DNA of 52,588 nucleotides. It comes from Clostridia bacterium (lineage in GTDB: Bacteria; Bacillota; Clostridia; Oscillospirales; CAG-272). The stretch lies in assembly GCA_017547655.1 (NCBI GenBank), contig JAFYPF010000015.1, positions 120,922 to 173,509 on the forward strand. The letters are read 5' to 3'. The notes below the pieces were generated by a model. It was not told the origin of the DNA and searched no databases. It saw only the letters and a program-made list of their open reading frames with translations. Position 1 is the first letter of the stretch. Each line of letters starts with the position of its first letter. Both the position numbers and the translations under genes were made by a program. Shown here one piece after another: positions 41,232-50,654 of this stretch.

Positions 41232-41912
41232 GTGTATAAAATACTTATAGTAGATGACGAAGAGCATATAAGGGCTCTCATAAAAAAGTATGCATATTTT
41301 GAAGGACACAGCGTTTACGAGGCTGAAAACGGGCTAAAAGCTATCGATATGTGTAAAAACAATATGTATGACATAATTATAATGGATATAATGATGCCAG
41401 AGCTTGACGGTTTTTCCGCGTGCAGAGAAATTAGAAAGTTTTCAAACACACCAATCCTCATTTTGTCTGCAAGAGGCGAAGAATACGACAGAATTAACGG
41501 CTTTGAGGTAGGCGTTGACGACTTTGTAGTTAAACCCTTTTCACCAAAAGAACTTATGCTCAGAATAAATGCTATTATGAAAAGGGCAAAACCCGCTGTA
41601 CAAGCACAGCAAAATGAGATTTTATCTATAAAAGGATTTACGGCTGACCTCACCGCAAGACTCGTATACGTTGACGGCGAAAGACTCACTCTTTCACCCA
41701 AAGAATACGACCTGTTGTTCTATATGATAAGAAATAAAAATATTGCGCTCACCAGAGAAAAGCTTATTTGCGACGTATGGGGATACGACTTTTACGGAGA
41801 CGACAGAACGCTCGACACACATATAAAGCTGCTTAGAAAAGAACTCGGTCAATACTCCGAGCTTATTGTAACGGTAAGAGGGGTGGGATATCGCTTTGAA
41901 ACACCAAACTAA
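41232..41912 (+). CDS. OmpR-family response regulator
   Basis: The 226-residue protein has a receiver domain (ILIVDDEEHIRALI, phospho-acceptor Asp in DIIIMDIMMPELDGF, ILSARGEEYDRINGFEVGVDDFVVKPFSPKE) and a winged-helix DNA-binding domain (LTLSPKEYDLLFYMIRN, TREKLICDVWGYDFYGDDRTLDTHIKLLRKEL). It is transcriptional. The GTG at 41232 follows GGAGGTGA, and gives the family start VYKILIVDDE. It overlaps the kinase gene by 17 bases, so the pair is coupled. Next to htrA, it may sense envelope or secretion stress. Confidence 0.93.
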   Translation: MYKILIVDDEEHIRALIKKYAYFEGHSVYEAENGLKAIDMCKNNMYDIIIMDIMMPELDGFSACREIRKFSNTPILILSARGEEYDRINGFEVGVDDFVVKPFSPKELMLRINAIMKRAKPAVQAQQNEILSIKGFTADLTARLVYVDGERLTLSPKEYDLLFYMIRNKNIALTREKLICDVWGYDFYGDDRTLDTHIKLLRKELGQYSELIVTVRGVGYRFETPN

Positions 41913-43374
41913 CAAAAAAAGACCGTTAAGCATAAAGTGGAAGGTGTTTGGTTTTCTTGCGCTTTTTACGGCAATAATTCTTTTTATACTCTGGATAACC
42001 CAAACTGTACTTCTCGACGATATATACAGAGCAGTAAAGCTTAATGAGCTGAATAAGAGTGCTTTGGAAATAACCGAATACTTGAATAATCCTTTGTTAG
42101 AAGAAAAAGCCGAAGAAATAGCGAGAAAAAATGAACTGTGTATTCTTGTTCAAGACAGCAAGAATATGGCTATTATTTCTACAGAAGCGCTTCACAACTG
42201 CGTTATTCACAATATATCGTATAAAGACCGAGCAAGGCTGTACCTTGATGCAAAGCGTATGGGCGGAACCTTGTACGAACGCTTTAAATTTGATACGCAA
42301 ACCGGAGTATTTCGTTCGGTAAAGGACGAAGAGACTACCTCTGAAGAAAATATTATTTTTACAAAATGCATTAGCGACAGTAACGGAGAAGATATTATTA
42401 TCTTTATAAACTCAATACTCACTCCGGTTGATGCAACAGTAAAGACGCTAAACAAAATGCTTGTTTATATAAGCATTACCCTACTCGCAATTGCGCTTTT
42501 GCTTTCATTCTTGATTTCAAACAGCCTTACAGGCCCATTAAAGAAACTTACGAAATCAGCAAATGAACTTGCAAAAGGCAATTATGATACCGATTTTTCG
42601 TCTCGTTCATCAAAGGAAGTAGCAATCCTATCGGACAGTCTGAATTATGCGGCATCTGAACTGAAAAAGAACGAAGCGCTGAAGCGTGAACTTATTGCAA
42701 ACATAAGCCATGATCTTCGCACACCGCTTACACTTATTACGGGTTACAGCGAGGTAATGCGTGATATTCCTAATGAGATGACCGCAGAAAATCTGCAAAT
42801 AATCATAGACGAATCGAAACGCCTCACTTCCCTTGTGAACGATGTTCTTGACCTTTCAAAGCTTCAAGCCAATACGTTTGAGCTAAAAAAAGAACAATTT
42901 GATATTACGGAGGTTATAAAAGAAGCGGCGGCTCGTTACCAAAGACTTGTTGACCAAAACGGATATGATATAAGCTTTATAGGAACGACGTCAGCAACCG
43001 TTTTTGCAGACAGACAAAAGATATTGCAGGTTTTGTTTAACTTTGTAAACAACGCCGTAACGCATACGGGCGAAGATAAAAAGGTTATAATAAGACAAAC
43101 GCAAGCCGAGCATAACGGAAAGAATTACGTAAGAATAGAGATAACCGATACCGGCGAAGGAATTGAACCGAGTAAGCTACCGCTTATCTGGGATAGATAC
43201 TACAAGGTAGACAAATTCCACCGACGTGCCCAAATGGGTTCGGGACTCGGACTTTCTATAGTAAAATCAATTGTAGAGCTTCATGAAGGATACTATGGCG
43301 TATACAGCACTTTAGGACACGGTTCAACCTTCTGGTTCGAACTCCCCCTACTTTCTTTTAAGGAAAGAAAATAG
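41896..43374 (+). CDS. sensor histidine kinase
   Basis: The 492-residue protein has TM1 at about 17-35 (VFGFLALFTAIILFILWIT), an extracytoplasmic sensor region of about 150 residues, TM2 at about 190-212 (MLVYISITLLAIALLLSFLI), then HAMP and HisKA with His in ELIANISHDLRTPLTLITG. The HATPase_c part follows: NFVNNAVTH, ITDTGEGIEPSKLP, and GSGLGLSIVKSIVELHEG. It phosphorylates the regulator encoded just upstream. Start is TTG inside the regulator gene, following GGGTGGGAT. Confidence 0.93.
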   Translation: MKHQTNKKRPLSIKWKVFGFLALFTAIILFILWITQTVLLDDIYRAVKLNELNKSALEITEYLNNPLLEEKAEEIARKNELCILVQDSKNMAIISTEALHNCVIHNISYKDRARLYLDAKRMGGTLYERFKFDTQTGVFRSVKDEETTSEENIIFTKCISDSNGEDIIIFINSILTPVDATVKTLNKMLVYISITLLAIALLLSFLISNSLTGPLKKLTKSANELAKGNYDTDFSSRSSKEVAILSDSLNYAASELKKNEALKRELIANISHDLRTPLTLITGYSEVMRDIPNEMTAENLQIIIDESKRLTSLVNDVLDLSKLQANTFELKKEQFDITEVIKEAAARYQRLVDQNGYDISFIGTTSATVFADRQKILQVLFNFVNNAVTHTGEDKKVIIRQTQAEHNGKNYVRIEITDTGEGIEPSKLPLIWDRYYKVDKFHRRAQMGSGLGLSIVKSIVELHEGYYGVYSTLGHGSTFWFELPLLSFKERK

Positions 43375-43402
43375 ACACGCTTTCCTTCAAGAAAGCGTGT
43401 CT
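43362..43402. terminator. hairpin after the sensor kinase gene
   Basis: AGACACGCTTTC and GAAAGCGTGTCT form a 12-base perfect stem. The T-rich side lies on the minus strand (TATTTTCTTT), so it may stop transcription from both sides. Confidence 0.65.
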
Positions 43403-43451
43403 AAGAACTTTGCCTTTCCGATTTGTGCGAACAATGTTAATATATCGGTAA

Positions 43452-43473
43452 GGGGCGACGTCCTCGACGCCCC
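43452..43473. repeat. short GC-rich palindrome
   Basis: GGGGCGACG and CGACGCCCC form a near-perfect inverted repeat with a four-base centre, resembling the GC-rich ends of the 77-bp unit at 7960 and 9685. It is possibly a dispersed intergenic repeat. Confidence 0.4.
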
Positions 43474-43494
43474 GCTTCTTTTAGGGAAAACTGC

Positions 43495-43533
43495 AAAAAA
43501 ATACAGCCTACGGATTTATTTATTCCGTAGGCT
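43495..43533 (-). terminator. intrinsic terminator of the ylxM-ffh-rpsP-khpA operon
   Basis: On the minus strand, AGCCTACGGA pairs with TCCGTAGGCT, followed by GTATTTTTTTG. Confidence 0.9.
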
Positions 43534-43539
43534 TATATT

Positions 43540-43776
43540 TTATCTGATTTCGACTGTAACTTTTTTACCGTCGGCGTTTGCCGCCGCTTTCATAACGGTA
43601 CGAATAGCTTTTGCGATTCTGCCGTTACGACCGATAACCTTACCCATATCGGGAGCCGCAACGCTGAGTGTCAAAACAACACTGTCTCCGTCGTTGTTCT
43701 CAATTACGGTAACCGCATCAGGCTCATCAACTATTGCTTTCGCAATATCTGTGAGAATCTGTTTCAAATCCAACAT
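43540..43776 (-). CDS. khpA: KH-domain RNA-binding protein KhpA (YlqC)
   Basis: At 78 residues, this is a single KH domain with the GxxG loop in KVIGRNGRIAKAIRTVMKAA. It begins MLDLKQILTDIAKAIVDEPD, the family start. With KhpB (not in the window) it binds RNA and affects cell division in Gram-positives. It follows rpsP by 21 bases on the same strand, the usual location. Confidence 0.93.
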   Translation of the reverse strand: MLDLKQILTDIAKAIVDEPDAVTVIENNDGDSVVLTLSVAAPDMGKVIGRNGRIAKAIRTVMKAAANADGKKVTVEIR

Positions 43777-43797
43777 AGTGTTTTACCGCAGAAATAA

Positions 43798-44040
43798 TTA
43801 TTCTGTGATGCCGGCTTTTTTGAGAAGTGCTTTTACAGTCTCTGTGGGCTGAGCGCCATTACCAATCCACTTTGTTGCCTTTTCAGCATCAATCTTGATT
43901 TCAGCAGGATTTGTCAAGGGGTTGTAATAACCGATTTCTTCGATAAATCTGCCGTTACGGGGAGATCTTGAATCTGCAACTACTACTCTGTAGAAAGGCT
44001 GCTTCTTTGCGCCAACTCTCTTAAGTCTGATTTTTACCAT
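43798..44040 (-). CDS. rpsP: 30S ribosomal protein S16
   Basis: The 80-residue protein begins [23 protein letters not shown] and contains [19 protein letters not shown], a clear S16 sequence. It ends with [20 protein letters not shown]. It is a primary 30S assembly protein. ATG 44040 follows GGAGGAC; the longer reading into the ffh 3' end is a chance extension. Confidence 0.97.
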   Translation of the reverse strand: MVKIRLKRVGAKKQPFYRVVVADSRSPRNGRFIEEIGYYNPLTNPAEIKIDAEKATKWIGNGAQPTETVKALLKKAGITE

Positions 44041-44074
44041 TTTTTTGTCCTCCAAAAATATATAATTTAAATTT

Positions 44075-45457
44075 TTATTTTTTCTTTTTCTTATTCTTTT
44101 TAAGCTTTTTCTTTGTAAATCTATTACCAAATCCACCGAAACCGCCAAGACCGGGTATTCCCTTTCCCTGCGACAACTGCTTCATAAGCTTATTGGTTTG
44201 TTCAAATTGCTTCAGCAAACGATTAACGTCTTCAACCGTTGTACCGCTTCCTGAAGCTATTCTCTTCTTACGAGACGGAGAAATAATATCGGGGTTTTCA
44301 CGTTCCTTTACCGTCATAGACTTGATAATAGCTTCCATACGGTCTATCTGCTTTTCGTCAATTTTAGCATCTTTAAGATCAAGCCCTTTAAATCCCGGCA
44401 TCATACCCATAAGCTGCTCCATTGAGCCCATTCCTCGAATTTGCTCAAACTGCTCGAGATAATCTGTAAGAGTAAACTTCGATTCACGGAGCTTTTGTTC
44501 AAGCTCTGCTGCCTTCTTCTCGTCGTATGCCTGTTCAGCCTTTTCAATAAGGGAAAGCATATCACCCATACCGAGTATTCTTGACGCCATTCTGTCGGGA
44601 TGGAATGGTTCGATAGCATCTAACTTTTCACCGATACCGACAAATTTAACGGGCTTACCGGTAACGTATCTAACAGAAAGCACCGCGCCTCCTCGAGTAT
44701 CACCATCCATTTTGGTTACTACAACACCGGTAATATCAAGCAAGTCATTAAATGACTGCGCAACGTTAACAGCATCCTGACCGGTCATAGCATCTACAAC
44801 AAGAAGTATCTCTGTAGGTTCTGTCTTTTCTTTTATTTTTTTCAGCTCTTGCATCATCTCTTCGTCAATATGCAGTCTACCTGCCGTATCAACGAAAACC
44901 ATATCAAAGCCGTTTTTCTTAGCGTGTTCAACACCCGCTTTTGCAATTTCAACAGGACTTATTTTGTCGCCCATAGTAAATACGGGAACATCTATCTGCG
45001 CACCGACAACCTCAAGCTGTTTTATAGCCGCAGGTCTGTAAACGTCGCAGGCAACAAGCAAAGGTCTCTTCCCCTGCTTTTTAAAATGCGCCGCAAGCTT
45101 TGCCGCGTGAGTGGTTTTACCTGCGCCCTGAAGACCTGTCATCATAATAACGGTAGGAGGTTTAGGCGATATAGTCAATTTTGACTGTGTTCCGCCCATA
45201 AGAGCAATAAGTTCTTCGTTAACGATTTTTACAATCTGCTGTGCGGGAACCAAACTTTCAAGCACTTCTGACCCCACGGCTCTTTCGGTTACTTTATTTA
45301 TAAAATCTTTAACAACCTTAAAGTTTACGTCAGCTTCAAGCAATGCAAGCTTGATTTCGCGCATACCCGTTTTGACATCACTTTCGGTAAGCTTACCCTT
45401 GCTTCTGAAATTCTTAAATGCCGAAGATAATTTATCCGCAAGACTTGAAAATGTCAT
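44075..45457 (-). CDS. ffh: signal recognition particle protein Ffh
   Basis: The 460-residue protein has N, G and M domains. [21 protein letters not shown] is the start. G1 is [15 protein letters not shown], then [38 protein letters not shown] and the M domain with [49 protein letters not shown]. It delivers signal-peptide-bearing ribosomes to FtsY with 4.5S RNA. ATG 45457 follows AAGGAGG. It has a Lys-rich tail ([12 protein letters not shown]). Confidence 0.97.
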   Translation of the reverse strand: MTFSSLADKLSSAFKNFRSKGKLTESDVKTGMREIKLALLEADVNFKVVKDFINKVTERAVGSEVLESLVPAQQIVKIVNEELIALMGGTQSKLTISPKPPTVIMMTGLQGAGKTTHAAKLAAHFKKQGKRPLLVACDVYRPAAIKQLEVVGAQIDVPVFTMGDKISPVEIAKAGVEHAKKNGFDMVFVDTAGRLHIDEEMMQELKKIKEKTEPTEILLVVDAMTGQDAVNVAQSFNDLLDITGVVVTKMDGDTRGGAVLSVRYVTGKPVKFVGIGEKLDAIEPFHPDRMASRILGMGDMLSLIEKAEQAYDEKKAAELEQKLRESKFTLTDYLEQFEQIRGMGSMEQLMGMMPGFKGLDLKDAKIDEKQIDRMEAIIKSMTVKERENPDIISPSRKKRIASGSGTTVEDVNRLLKQFEQTNKLMKQLSQGKGIPGLGGFGGFGNRFTKKKLKKNKKKKK

Positions 45458-45470
45458 ATTATGCGCCTCC

Positions 45471-45821
45471 TTAATCAAGCATTTTTTCGGCAACTGAAAT
45501 TATACCGTCTATTTCCTCCGAAAGAAGCGGATTTGCTTCTTTCATAGCGTTTAACTTTTCAATGATATAATCGGTATTCTTCTTATTTTCGGAAAACTTC
45601 GAAAGAAGCCCCAACTTATATTCCATATCTGTCAATATATTTTTACACTTATTAAGTGCATCTCGGACACCTTGAGGTGTAATACCCGTAATCTCGGATA
45701 TCTCCCTAAGCGACAAATCCTCCTCAAATGAAAGTGATGCAATTTCTTTTTGACGTTCAGTCAGTATGTCGCCGTAAAAATCAAACAACAAAGACATATT
45801 GAGTTTCTCATCATAATTCAT
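45471..45821 (-). CDS. ylxM: YlxM family SRP-associated protein
   Basis: The 116-residue protein begins MNYDEKLNMSLLFDFYGDIL and has a helix-turn-helix (LSLREISEITGITPQGVRDALNKC) as in YlxM/p13. It stimulates SRP GTPase in streptococci, and is nearly always upstream of ffh, as here (13 bases before). ATG 45821 follows AGGTGG. Confidence 0.92.
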   Translation of the reverse strand: MNYDEKLNMSLLFDFYGDILTERQKEIASLSFEEDLSLREISEITGITPQGVRDALNKCKNILTDMEYKLGLLSKFSENKKNTDYIIEKLNAMKEANPLLSEEIDGIISVAEKMLD

Positions 45822-45855
45822 CGCAATTCCACCTGTAAAGCAAAACACTTTACAC

Positions 45856-45884
45856 ATTATAACAACAAATCCCCTTTTTGTCAA
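45856..45884 (-). promoter_or_regulatory. consensus promoter of ylxM-ffh-rpsP-khpA
   Basis: On the minus strand, TTGACA and TATAAT with a 17-base spacer. The -35 lies in the loop of a hairpin (AAATCCCC/GGGGATTT at about 45868-45892) that may be the terminator of the upstream comF gene. Confidence 0.85.
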
Positions 45885-45927
45885 GGGGATTTTTATTGTT
45901 CACAAATATATTACATTTTCTTATCAC

Positions 45928-46665
45928 TTACGTCTTCTTTTGAAGCTTATTTTTAGCTGCCAATAAACAAAAAACCTTGCTTGCTCCGTTTTTATGTAAC
46001 ACCTCGGCGCATATCCCCGTCATCGCTCCCGTTGTAGCAATATCGTCTACAAGAAATACAGTCTTTCCATTTATTTTGGGGATAGCTTTATCTTTTAAAT
46101 AACAATTTTCCTTTGCATTCAAGGCTCTTTGTGATTTATTCAGAGTCTTTTGTTCAGCCTCGCCGCCACGGTGTCCCAAAGCATCTATATATTCACAGCC
46201 CGTTATTTCGGCAAGTTTTTTAGCAAGCTTTTTCGCATGGTCATAACCGTATTTTCTTACTGATTTAGGGCTTCTCGGAATACCTGCAAAAACGGCATTA
46301 TCGAGTGTGTTTTTGTCAATAAGATTATCTATCATTTCTCTTGCGACGAACTCAAAAACGTCGTCGGCATTACTCTTTTTCAGCGCATAAACAATTTTGT
46401 TTACCACCCAATCTCTGTCGGTATGGTCATACAATGCAAGATGTCTCATACCGTCAACATATTGCCTACCAAAGGAGCAACGACATTTTGAGTGCATTTT
46501 AAAGCACCTGTCACAAACAGTTCTTTTCGCTTCATCCCACTCTTCTGCGCACTTCGGACACAAAAATCCGTCATAATCAAACTCAAGAAGTTCGCTACAT
46601 GCAACACATTTTTTTACACATATATAATCTAAAATCTTTTTAAAAAACAGTATAAACTCATTCAT
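45928..46665 (-). CDS. comF: ComF-family phosphoribosyltransferase-like protein
   Basis: The 245-residue protein has an N-terminal zinc finger (CVKKCVACSELL, CPKCAEEW, CDRCFKMHSKCRC) and a C-terminal PRTase domain with the PRPP motif VFLVDDIATTGAMTGICAEVL and RSPKSVRKYGYDHAKKLAKKLA. It is required for DNA uptake/processing in competent Firmicutes and Haemophilus. Start is ATG 46665, or GTG two codons upstream (46671). It overlaps the recD2 end, so both are co-expressed. Confidence 0.9.
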   Translation of the reverse strand: MNEFILFFKKILDYICVKKCVACSELLEFDYDGFLCPKCAEEWDEAKRTVCDRCFKMHSKCRCSFGRQYVDGMRHLALYDHTDRDWVVNKIVYALKKSNADDVFEFVAREMIDNLIDKNTLDNAVFAGIPRSPKSVRKYGYDHAKKLAKKLAEITGCEYIDALGHRGGEAEQKTLNKSQRALNAKENCYLKDKAIPKINGKTVFLVDDIATTGAMTGICAEVLHKNGASKVFCLLAAKNKLQKKT

Positions 46666-48892
46666 ATTCACTCAACATCAGTTCAAGTGCCGTATATCTT
46701 TTTACGGGCTTATTAGTATCAACCATATTTTTAACAACCTCTGCTCTTCCAACCAAAATAACCATTTTTTGCGCTCGAGTCACTGCGGTATAAAGCAGAT
46801 TTCTTGTCATAAGACGAGAATTAAACTTATACATAGGAATAATAACAACCGGATATTCACTACCCTGACTCTTGTGTACTGTTATCGCATAAGCATGTTC
46901 AAGTTCATCGAGAAGCGAAAAATCATAGTCAACGCATCTATTATCATCAAATATTATTTTCATACTCTCATTCTTTGCATCTATCTCTTTTATGGTTCCA
47001 ATATCACCGTTAAATATGCCAATACCGTCTTTTCGGTCGTTTTCCCATTCGATATCATAGTTATTCTTAATCTGCATAACCTTGTCACCCTCGCGGAAAA
47101 CTACATCTCTGACCTTCTTCTCTTTTTTGTATTCGCTCTTGGGATTCAATGCCCTCTGAAGCAATGAATTAAGCACATCAGTACCGGCATTTCCCTTTCG
47201 AGACGGGGTAATTACCTGTATATCATTTACAATATCTTTTCCGTATGTTTTTGGCAACCTTACAGCACAAAGCTCGGCAACAGTACGGGCAATCGACTCA
47301 TCATCATCTCTCGGCAAGAAGAAAAAGTCGCTGTTTTTTGACGTTAAAGTAGGATATTCACCCTCGTTTATTGCATGAGCGTTCGTTATAATTAAGCTTT
47401 CTTCTTCCTGACGGAATATCTCTTTAAGTTCAACCGTATTAAATCTGTCACTCTTTATTATATCGTTCAAAACGTTACCTGCGCCAACAGATGGAAGCTG
47501 ATCGGAGTCGCCTATAAGTATAAGCCTTGCCCCCGGTTTAACTGCGTGCAAAAGGGCGGCAAACAACATAGTATCCACCATAGAAGCTTCATCGATTATA
47601 ATAACATTTTCCTCAAGTTTCATCGATTCATTTCTACGAAAAACAGGTTGTTTGTCATTAGAAAAATCCATCTCTAAAAGACGGTGTATAGTCTTTGCCT
47701 CCTGCAAAGTCGATTCGCTCATTCTTTTAGCCGCACGTCCTGTAGGGGCAGCAAGAGCAATCTTATATCCAAGTTCTTCAAACACTCTGATAACCGCACG
47801 AACAACTGTTGTTTTACCGGTACCCGGACCGCCCGTCAAAACCATAACCCCACTGTTTACAGAATTAACTATTGCCTTTTTCTGCATTGCGGCATACTCA
47901 ACGCCAAACTCGCTTTCTATGCACATTATCATTCTGCCAATATCAGCTGCTTCTATCTTCGGGCAAAAGTTGTCAATCATCTGCAATTTTTCCGAAACGT
48001 ACTTCTCCGCCTCATAATAACTATGCAGGTAAACACAAGACCTTCCGTTATATTTTTTTATAGTAATATGATTAAGCGAAAGCAACTCTTCAATTGCCTT
48101 TAAAGCACTGTCCTCATCTGTTGCAAGCGAACGGCAAACAGTAGGCATAAGCTTGTCCAACGGCAAAAACATATGACCGTTTTGAACACCATTGTAAGTA
48201 AGAATATATTTTATACCTGCTTTTATGCGTTCTTCTCTGTAATTTCCTATTCCAAGACTTTTTGCAACGTTATCTGCCTTTTCGAAGCCAATACCGTGAA
48301 TTTCATCACAAAGAATATACGGATTTCTTTTAATAACGTCAATAGAACCGCTTCCCCATTTTTTATATATTCTTACGGCAAGAGAGGGACCAAAAAAGTC
48401 TCTGCAAAACATCATAACCGAGCGAAGACCAAACTGCATCTTAAAATCATCTGACATAGCCTTTGCTTTTTTTAAAGAAATTCCGGGAATTTCGGCAAGC
48501 CACTCGGGATGGTTTTCAATAACGTCAAATGAATCCACCCCATATTGACCTACAATCTTTAAAGCAATCGAAGGCCCTATTCCCTTTATTGCGCGTGAGG
48601 ACAGATATTTCAAAATAGCATTTTCTGTTGCGGGAAGCTCTTTCTCGTAATATTCAACGCGGAACTGTCTGCCAAACGTCTGGTGAAGAGTCCATTTTCC
48701 AACAGCCTTTATCATCTCCCCCACTCCCAAAAACGGCATCTCTCCAACAACGGTAAAAAGCTCATTATTTTCGGTAGCTACTTCACATACTGTATAACCG
48801 CTTTCTTCGCTTTGATATATAATATGCTCTACAGTCCCCGCAATTTCAGCTCTATCATCATTTAATTCTTCATCAATGATAATTTCCTTCAT
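46658..48892 (-). CDS. recD2: RecD2-type ATP-dependent DNA helicase
   Basis: The 744-residue protein has an N-terminal OB-like segment (AGTVEHIIYQSEESGYTVC), two HhH-like regions (SSRAIKGIGPSIALKIV, GISLKKAKAMSD), Walker A TGGPGTGKTTVVRAV, Walker B IIDEASMVDTMLF, LIGDSDQLPSVGAGNVL, and the C-terminal YAITVHKSQGSEYPVVI and LLYTAVTRAQKMVILVG. It unwinds DNA 5'-3' in repair independent of RecBC. Start 48892 overlaps the small membrane protein gene by 20 bases, after AAAGGATAG. Confidence 0.95.
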   Translation of the reverse strand: MKEIIIDEELNDDRAEIAGTVEHIIYQSEESGYTVCEVATENNELFTVVGEMPFLGVGEMIKAVGKWTLHQTFGRQFRVEYYEKELPATENAILKYLSSRAIKGIGPSIALKIVGQYGVDSFDVIENHPEWLAEIPGISLKKAKAMSDDFKMQFGLRSVMMFCRDFFGPSLAVRIYKKWGSGSIDVIKRNPYILCDEIHGIGFEKADNVAKSLGIGNYREERIKAGIKYILTYNGVQNGHMFLPLDKLMPTVCRSLATDEDSALKAIEELLSLNHITIKKYNGRSCVYLHSYYEAEKYVSEKLQMIDNFCPKIEAADIGRMIMCIESEFGVEYAAMQKKAIVNSVNSGVMVLTGGPGTGKTTVVRAVIRVFEELGYKIALAAPTGRAAKRMSESTLQEAKTIHRLLEMDFSNDKQPVFRRNESMKLEENVIIIDEASMVDTMLFAALLHAVKPGARLILIGDSDQLPSVGAGNVLNDIIKSDRFNTVELKEIFRQEEESLIITNAHAINEGEYPTLTSKNSDFFFLPRDDDESIARTVAELCAVRLPKTYGKDIVNDIQVITPSRKGNAGTDVLNSLLQRALNPKSEYKKEKKVRDVVFREGDKVMQIKNNYDIEWENDRKDGIGIFNGDIGTIKEIDAKNESMKIIFDDNRCVDYDFSLLDELEHAYAITVHKSQGSEYPVVIIPMYKFNSRLMTRNLLYTAVTRAQKMVILVGRAEVVKNMVDTNKPVKRYTALELMLSEYE

Positions 48893-49190
48893 ATCTGTCT
48901 ATCCTTTCCGCTCGGTAAACAGGAGTTCCCAACGCTTCTTCGCTTGCATTTTCGGGGCAATCAATCCCCGAATCACATTCTACCACTATTATAACACGAC
49001 TTCTCCCCAAAAAGAGCTTTTTTGCCAAAAAAATTTCAGAAAAATTACTATTTTTTTCTTTAAGCATATATGCCAGGCAAATATTGGACTTTTCCTTGCA
49101 AAAAAATATGTATACTAAATTTATATATAAGCAATATCCGCCGTATACGGCAAGAAATGCCAATATAATATCTAAAAATATCTCCAACAT
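48873..49190 (-). CDS. small hypothetical membrane protein upstream of recD2
   Basis: I do not recognise this 105-residue protein. It has one N-terminal membrane helix (IFLDIILAFLAVYGGYCLYINLVYIFF) followed by a soluble part with RVIIVVECDSGIDCPENASEEAL. The family is unknown. Its AAGGGGGA ribosome binding site is one arm of an 11-base hairpin. It overlaps recD2 by 20 bases, and so forms an operon with recD2 and comF. Confidence 0.6.
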   Translation of the reverse strand: MLEIFLDIILAFLAVYGGYCLYINLVYIFFCKEKSNICLAYMLKEKNSNFSEIFLAKKLFLGRSRVIIVVECDSGIDCPENASEEALGTPVYRAERIDRYEGNYH

Positions 49191-49195
49191 AATAG

Positions 49196-49229
49196 TCCCC
49201 CTTATTCACATAATATGCAATAAGGGGGA
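49196..49229 (-). promoter_or_regulatory. hairpin sequestering the ribosome binding site of the recD2 operon
   Basis: TCCCCCTTATT and AATAAGGGGGA form an 11-base perfect stem with a 12-base loop. On the minus strand its 3' arm is the AAGGGGGA ribosome binding site, 4-5 bases before the ATG at 49190. No T-run follows, so it is not a strong terminator for metK. Confidence 0.6.
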
Positions 49230-49249
49230 TTGTTTGTTCTAGATAACTA

Positions 49250-50428
49250 TCACAAATATTTTTTTATCTTTTCAGCAAAATCGATTTTTTCCCAGGGCGC
49301 ATCAACATCTTCTCTGCCCATATGACCATACGCCGCAACGGGGCTATAAATAGGACGACGCAAATCAAATCTTTCGATAATAGCAGAAGGTCTAAGGTCA
49401 ACAAGCTCGGTTACTATTTCGGAGAGTCTCTCTTCGCTAATCTTACCGGTACCAAAAGTATCAATCATAACAGAAAGAGGCTTTGCAACACCGATAGCAT
49501 AAGCAATCTCCACCTCGCACTTATCAGCAACGCCCGAAGCAACGATATTCTTTGCTATGTAACGAGCTGCATAAGCTGCTGAACGGTCAACTTTAGTCGG
49601 ATCCTTACCCGAGAATGCACCGCCGCCATGTCTCGCATAACCACCGTAGGTATCAACAATAATCTTTCTGCCGGTAAGACCGGAATCACCCGTAGGTCCG
49701 CCGATCACAAAACGTCCTGTAGGATTTACAAAATATTTTGTATCTTCATCAAGCAATTCGGCAGGAATAATAGGTCTGATAACATTATCAATAAGATCAT
49801 TTCTTATCTGTTCTTGAGTAACCTCGGGATCGTGCTGTGTAGAAATAAGAACAGTATCTACACGAACAGGCTTATTATCAACGTATTCAACGGTTACCTG
49901 TGTTTTACCGTCAGGACGAAGATATGTAAGTTTGCCCTCTTTTCTTACATTTGTAAGCTGTTTTGCAAGCTTATGAGAGAGTGAAATAGGCATAGGCATA
50001 AGTTCTTCTGTTTCGTTACAAGCAAAACCAAACATCATTCCCTGATCGCCTGCGCCCTCGTTAAGATTATCGGAAAATTCGCCTCTCTTTGCCTCTTCCG
50101 ACTCATTTACACCCATAGCAATATCGGGAGACTGCTCATGAATAGAGTTAATAACAGCACAAGAGTCATAGCTGAAACCGTAATCAGATTTTGTATAACC
50201 AATTTCTTTAATCGTATTTCTTACAACCGACTGTATATCTATATGAGCTTTGGTTGTAATCTCGCCCATAACAATTACAAGACCTGTCGTAACAACAGTT
50301 TCACAGGCTACTCTTGATTTAGGGTCTTCCTTGAGCATAGCATCAAGTACAGCATCACTAATCTTATCGCAAACCTTATCGGGATGTCCCTCTGTTACAG
50401 ACTCCGACGTAAACAAAAATTTTTTCAT
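49250..50428 (-). CDS. metK: S-adenosylmethionine synthetase
   Basis: The 392-residue protein has [24 protein letters not shown] at the start, [40 protein letters not shown], the [24 protein letters not shown] loop, and ends [14 protein letters not shown], as in MetK. It makes SAM from methionine and ATP. ATG 50428 follows TGGAGGA. A SAM-I riboswitch in its leader provides feedback control. Confidence 0.98.
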   Translation of the reverse strand: MKKFLFTSESVTEGHPDKVCDKISDAVLDAMLKEDPKSRVACETVVTTGLVIVMGEITTKAHIDIQSVVRNTIKEIGYTKSDYGFSYDSCAVINSIHEQSPDIAMGVNESEEAKRGEFSDNLNEGAGDQGMMFGFACNETEELMPMPISLSHKLAKQLTNVRKEGKLTYLRPDGKTQVTVEYVDNKPVRVDTVLISTQHDPEVTQEQIRNDLIDNVIRPIIPAELLDEDTKYFVNPTGRFVIGGPTGDSGLTGRKIIVDTYGGYARHGGGAFSGKDPTKVDRSAAYAARYIAKNIVASGVADKCEVEIAYAIGVAKPLSVMIDTFGTGKISEERLSEIVTELVDLRPSAIIERFDLRRPIYSPVAAYGHMGREDVDAPWEKIDFAEKIKKYL

Positions 50429-50461
50429 TTTTTCCTCCACATATTATAACTTATTTTTTTC

Positions 50462-50489
50462 AAAACAAAAACCGCCTCGAAAGAAGCGG
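50462..50489 (-). terminator. SAM-I riboswitch terminator
   Basis: On the minus strand, CCGCTTC pairs with GAGGCGG around a TTTC loop, followed by a T-run; metK begins 34 bases further. Confidence 0.85.
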
Positions 50490-50499
50490 CAAAATAAAA

Positions 50500-50602
50500 A
50501 CCTCATCTTTCGGACATTTCCGCAGGATTTGGCACCTTGACTAAATTACAGGTTGCCGCGACATCAATGGGCCTGTCCCTCCGTCGCTCTTGATAAGGGA
50601 AT
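50500..50602 (-). promoter_or_regulatory. SAM-I (S-box) riboswitch
   Basis: On the minus strand the S-box core is complete: CTTATCAAGAG, GACGGAGGGAC, GATGTCGCGGCAACC, AGGTGCCAAATCCTGC and GAAAGATGAG close P1. SAM binding should form the terminator and stop metK transcription. Confidence 0.96.
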
Positions 50603-50625
50603 ATTCATTTAAATTAACAGTAGAT

Positions 50626-50654
50626 ATTATATACGATACATCGACTTTTGTCAA
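50626..50654 (-). promoter_or_regulatory. consensus promoter of metK
   Basis: On the minus strand, TTGACA and TATAAT with a 17-base spacer. The -35 overlaps the stop codon of the upstream ribU gene. Confidence 0.9.
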
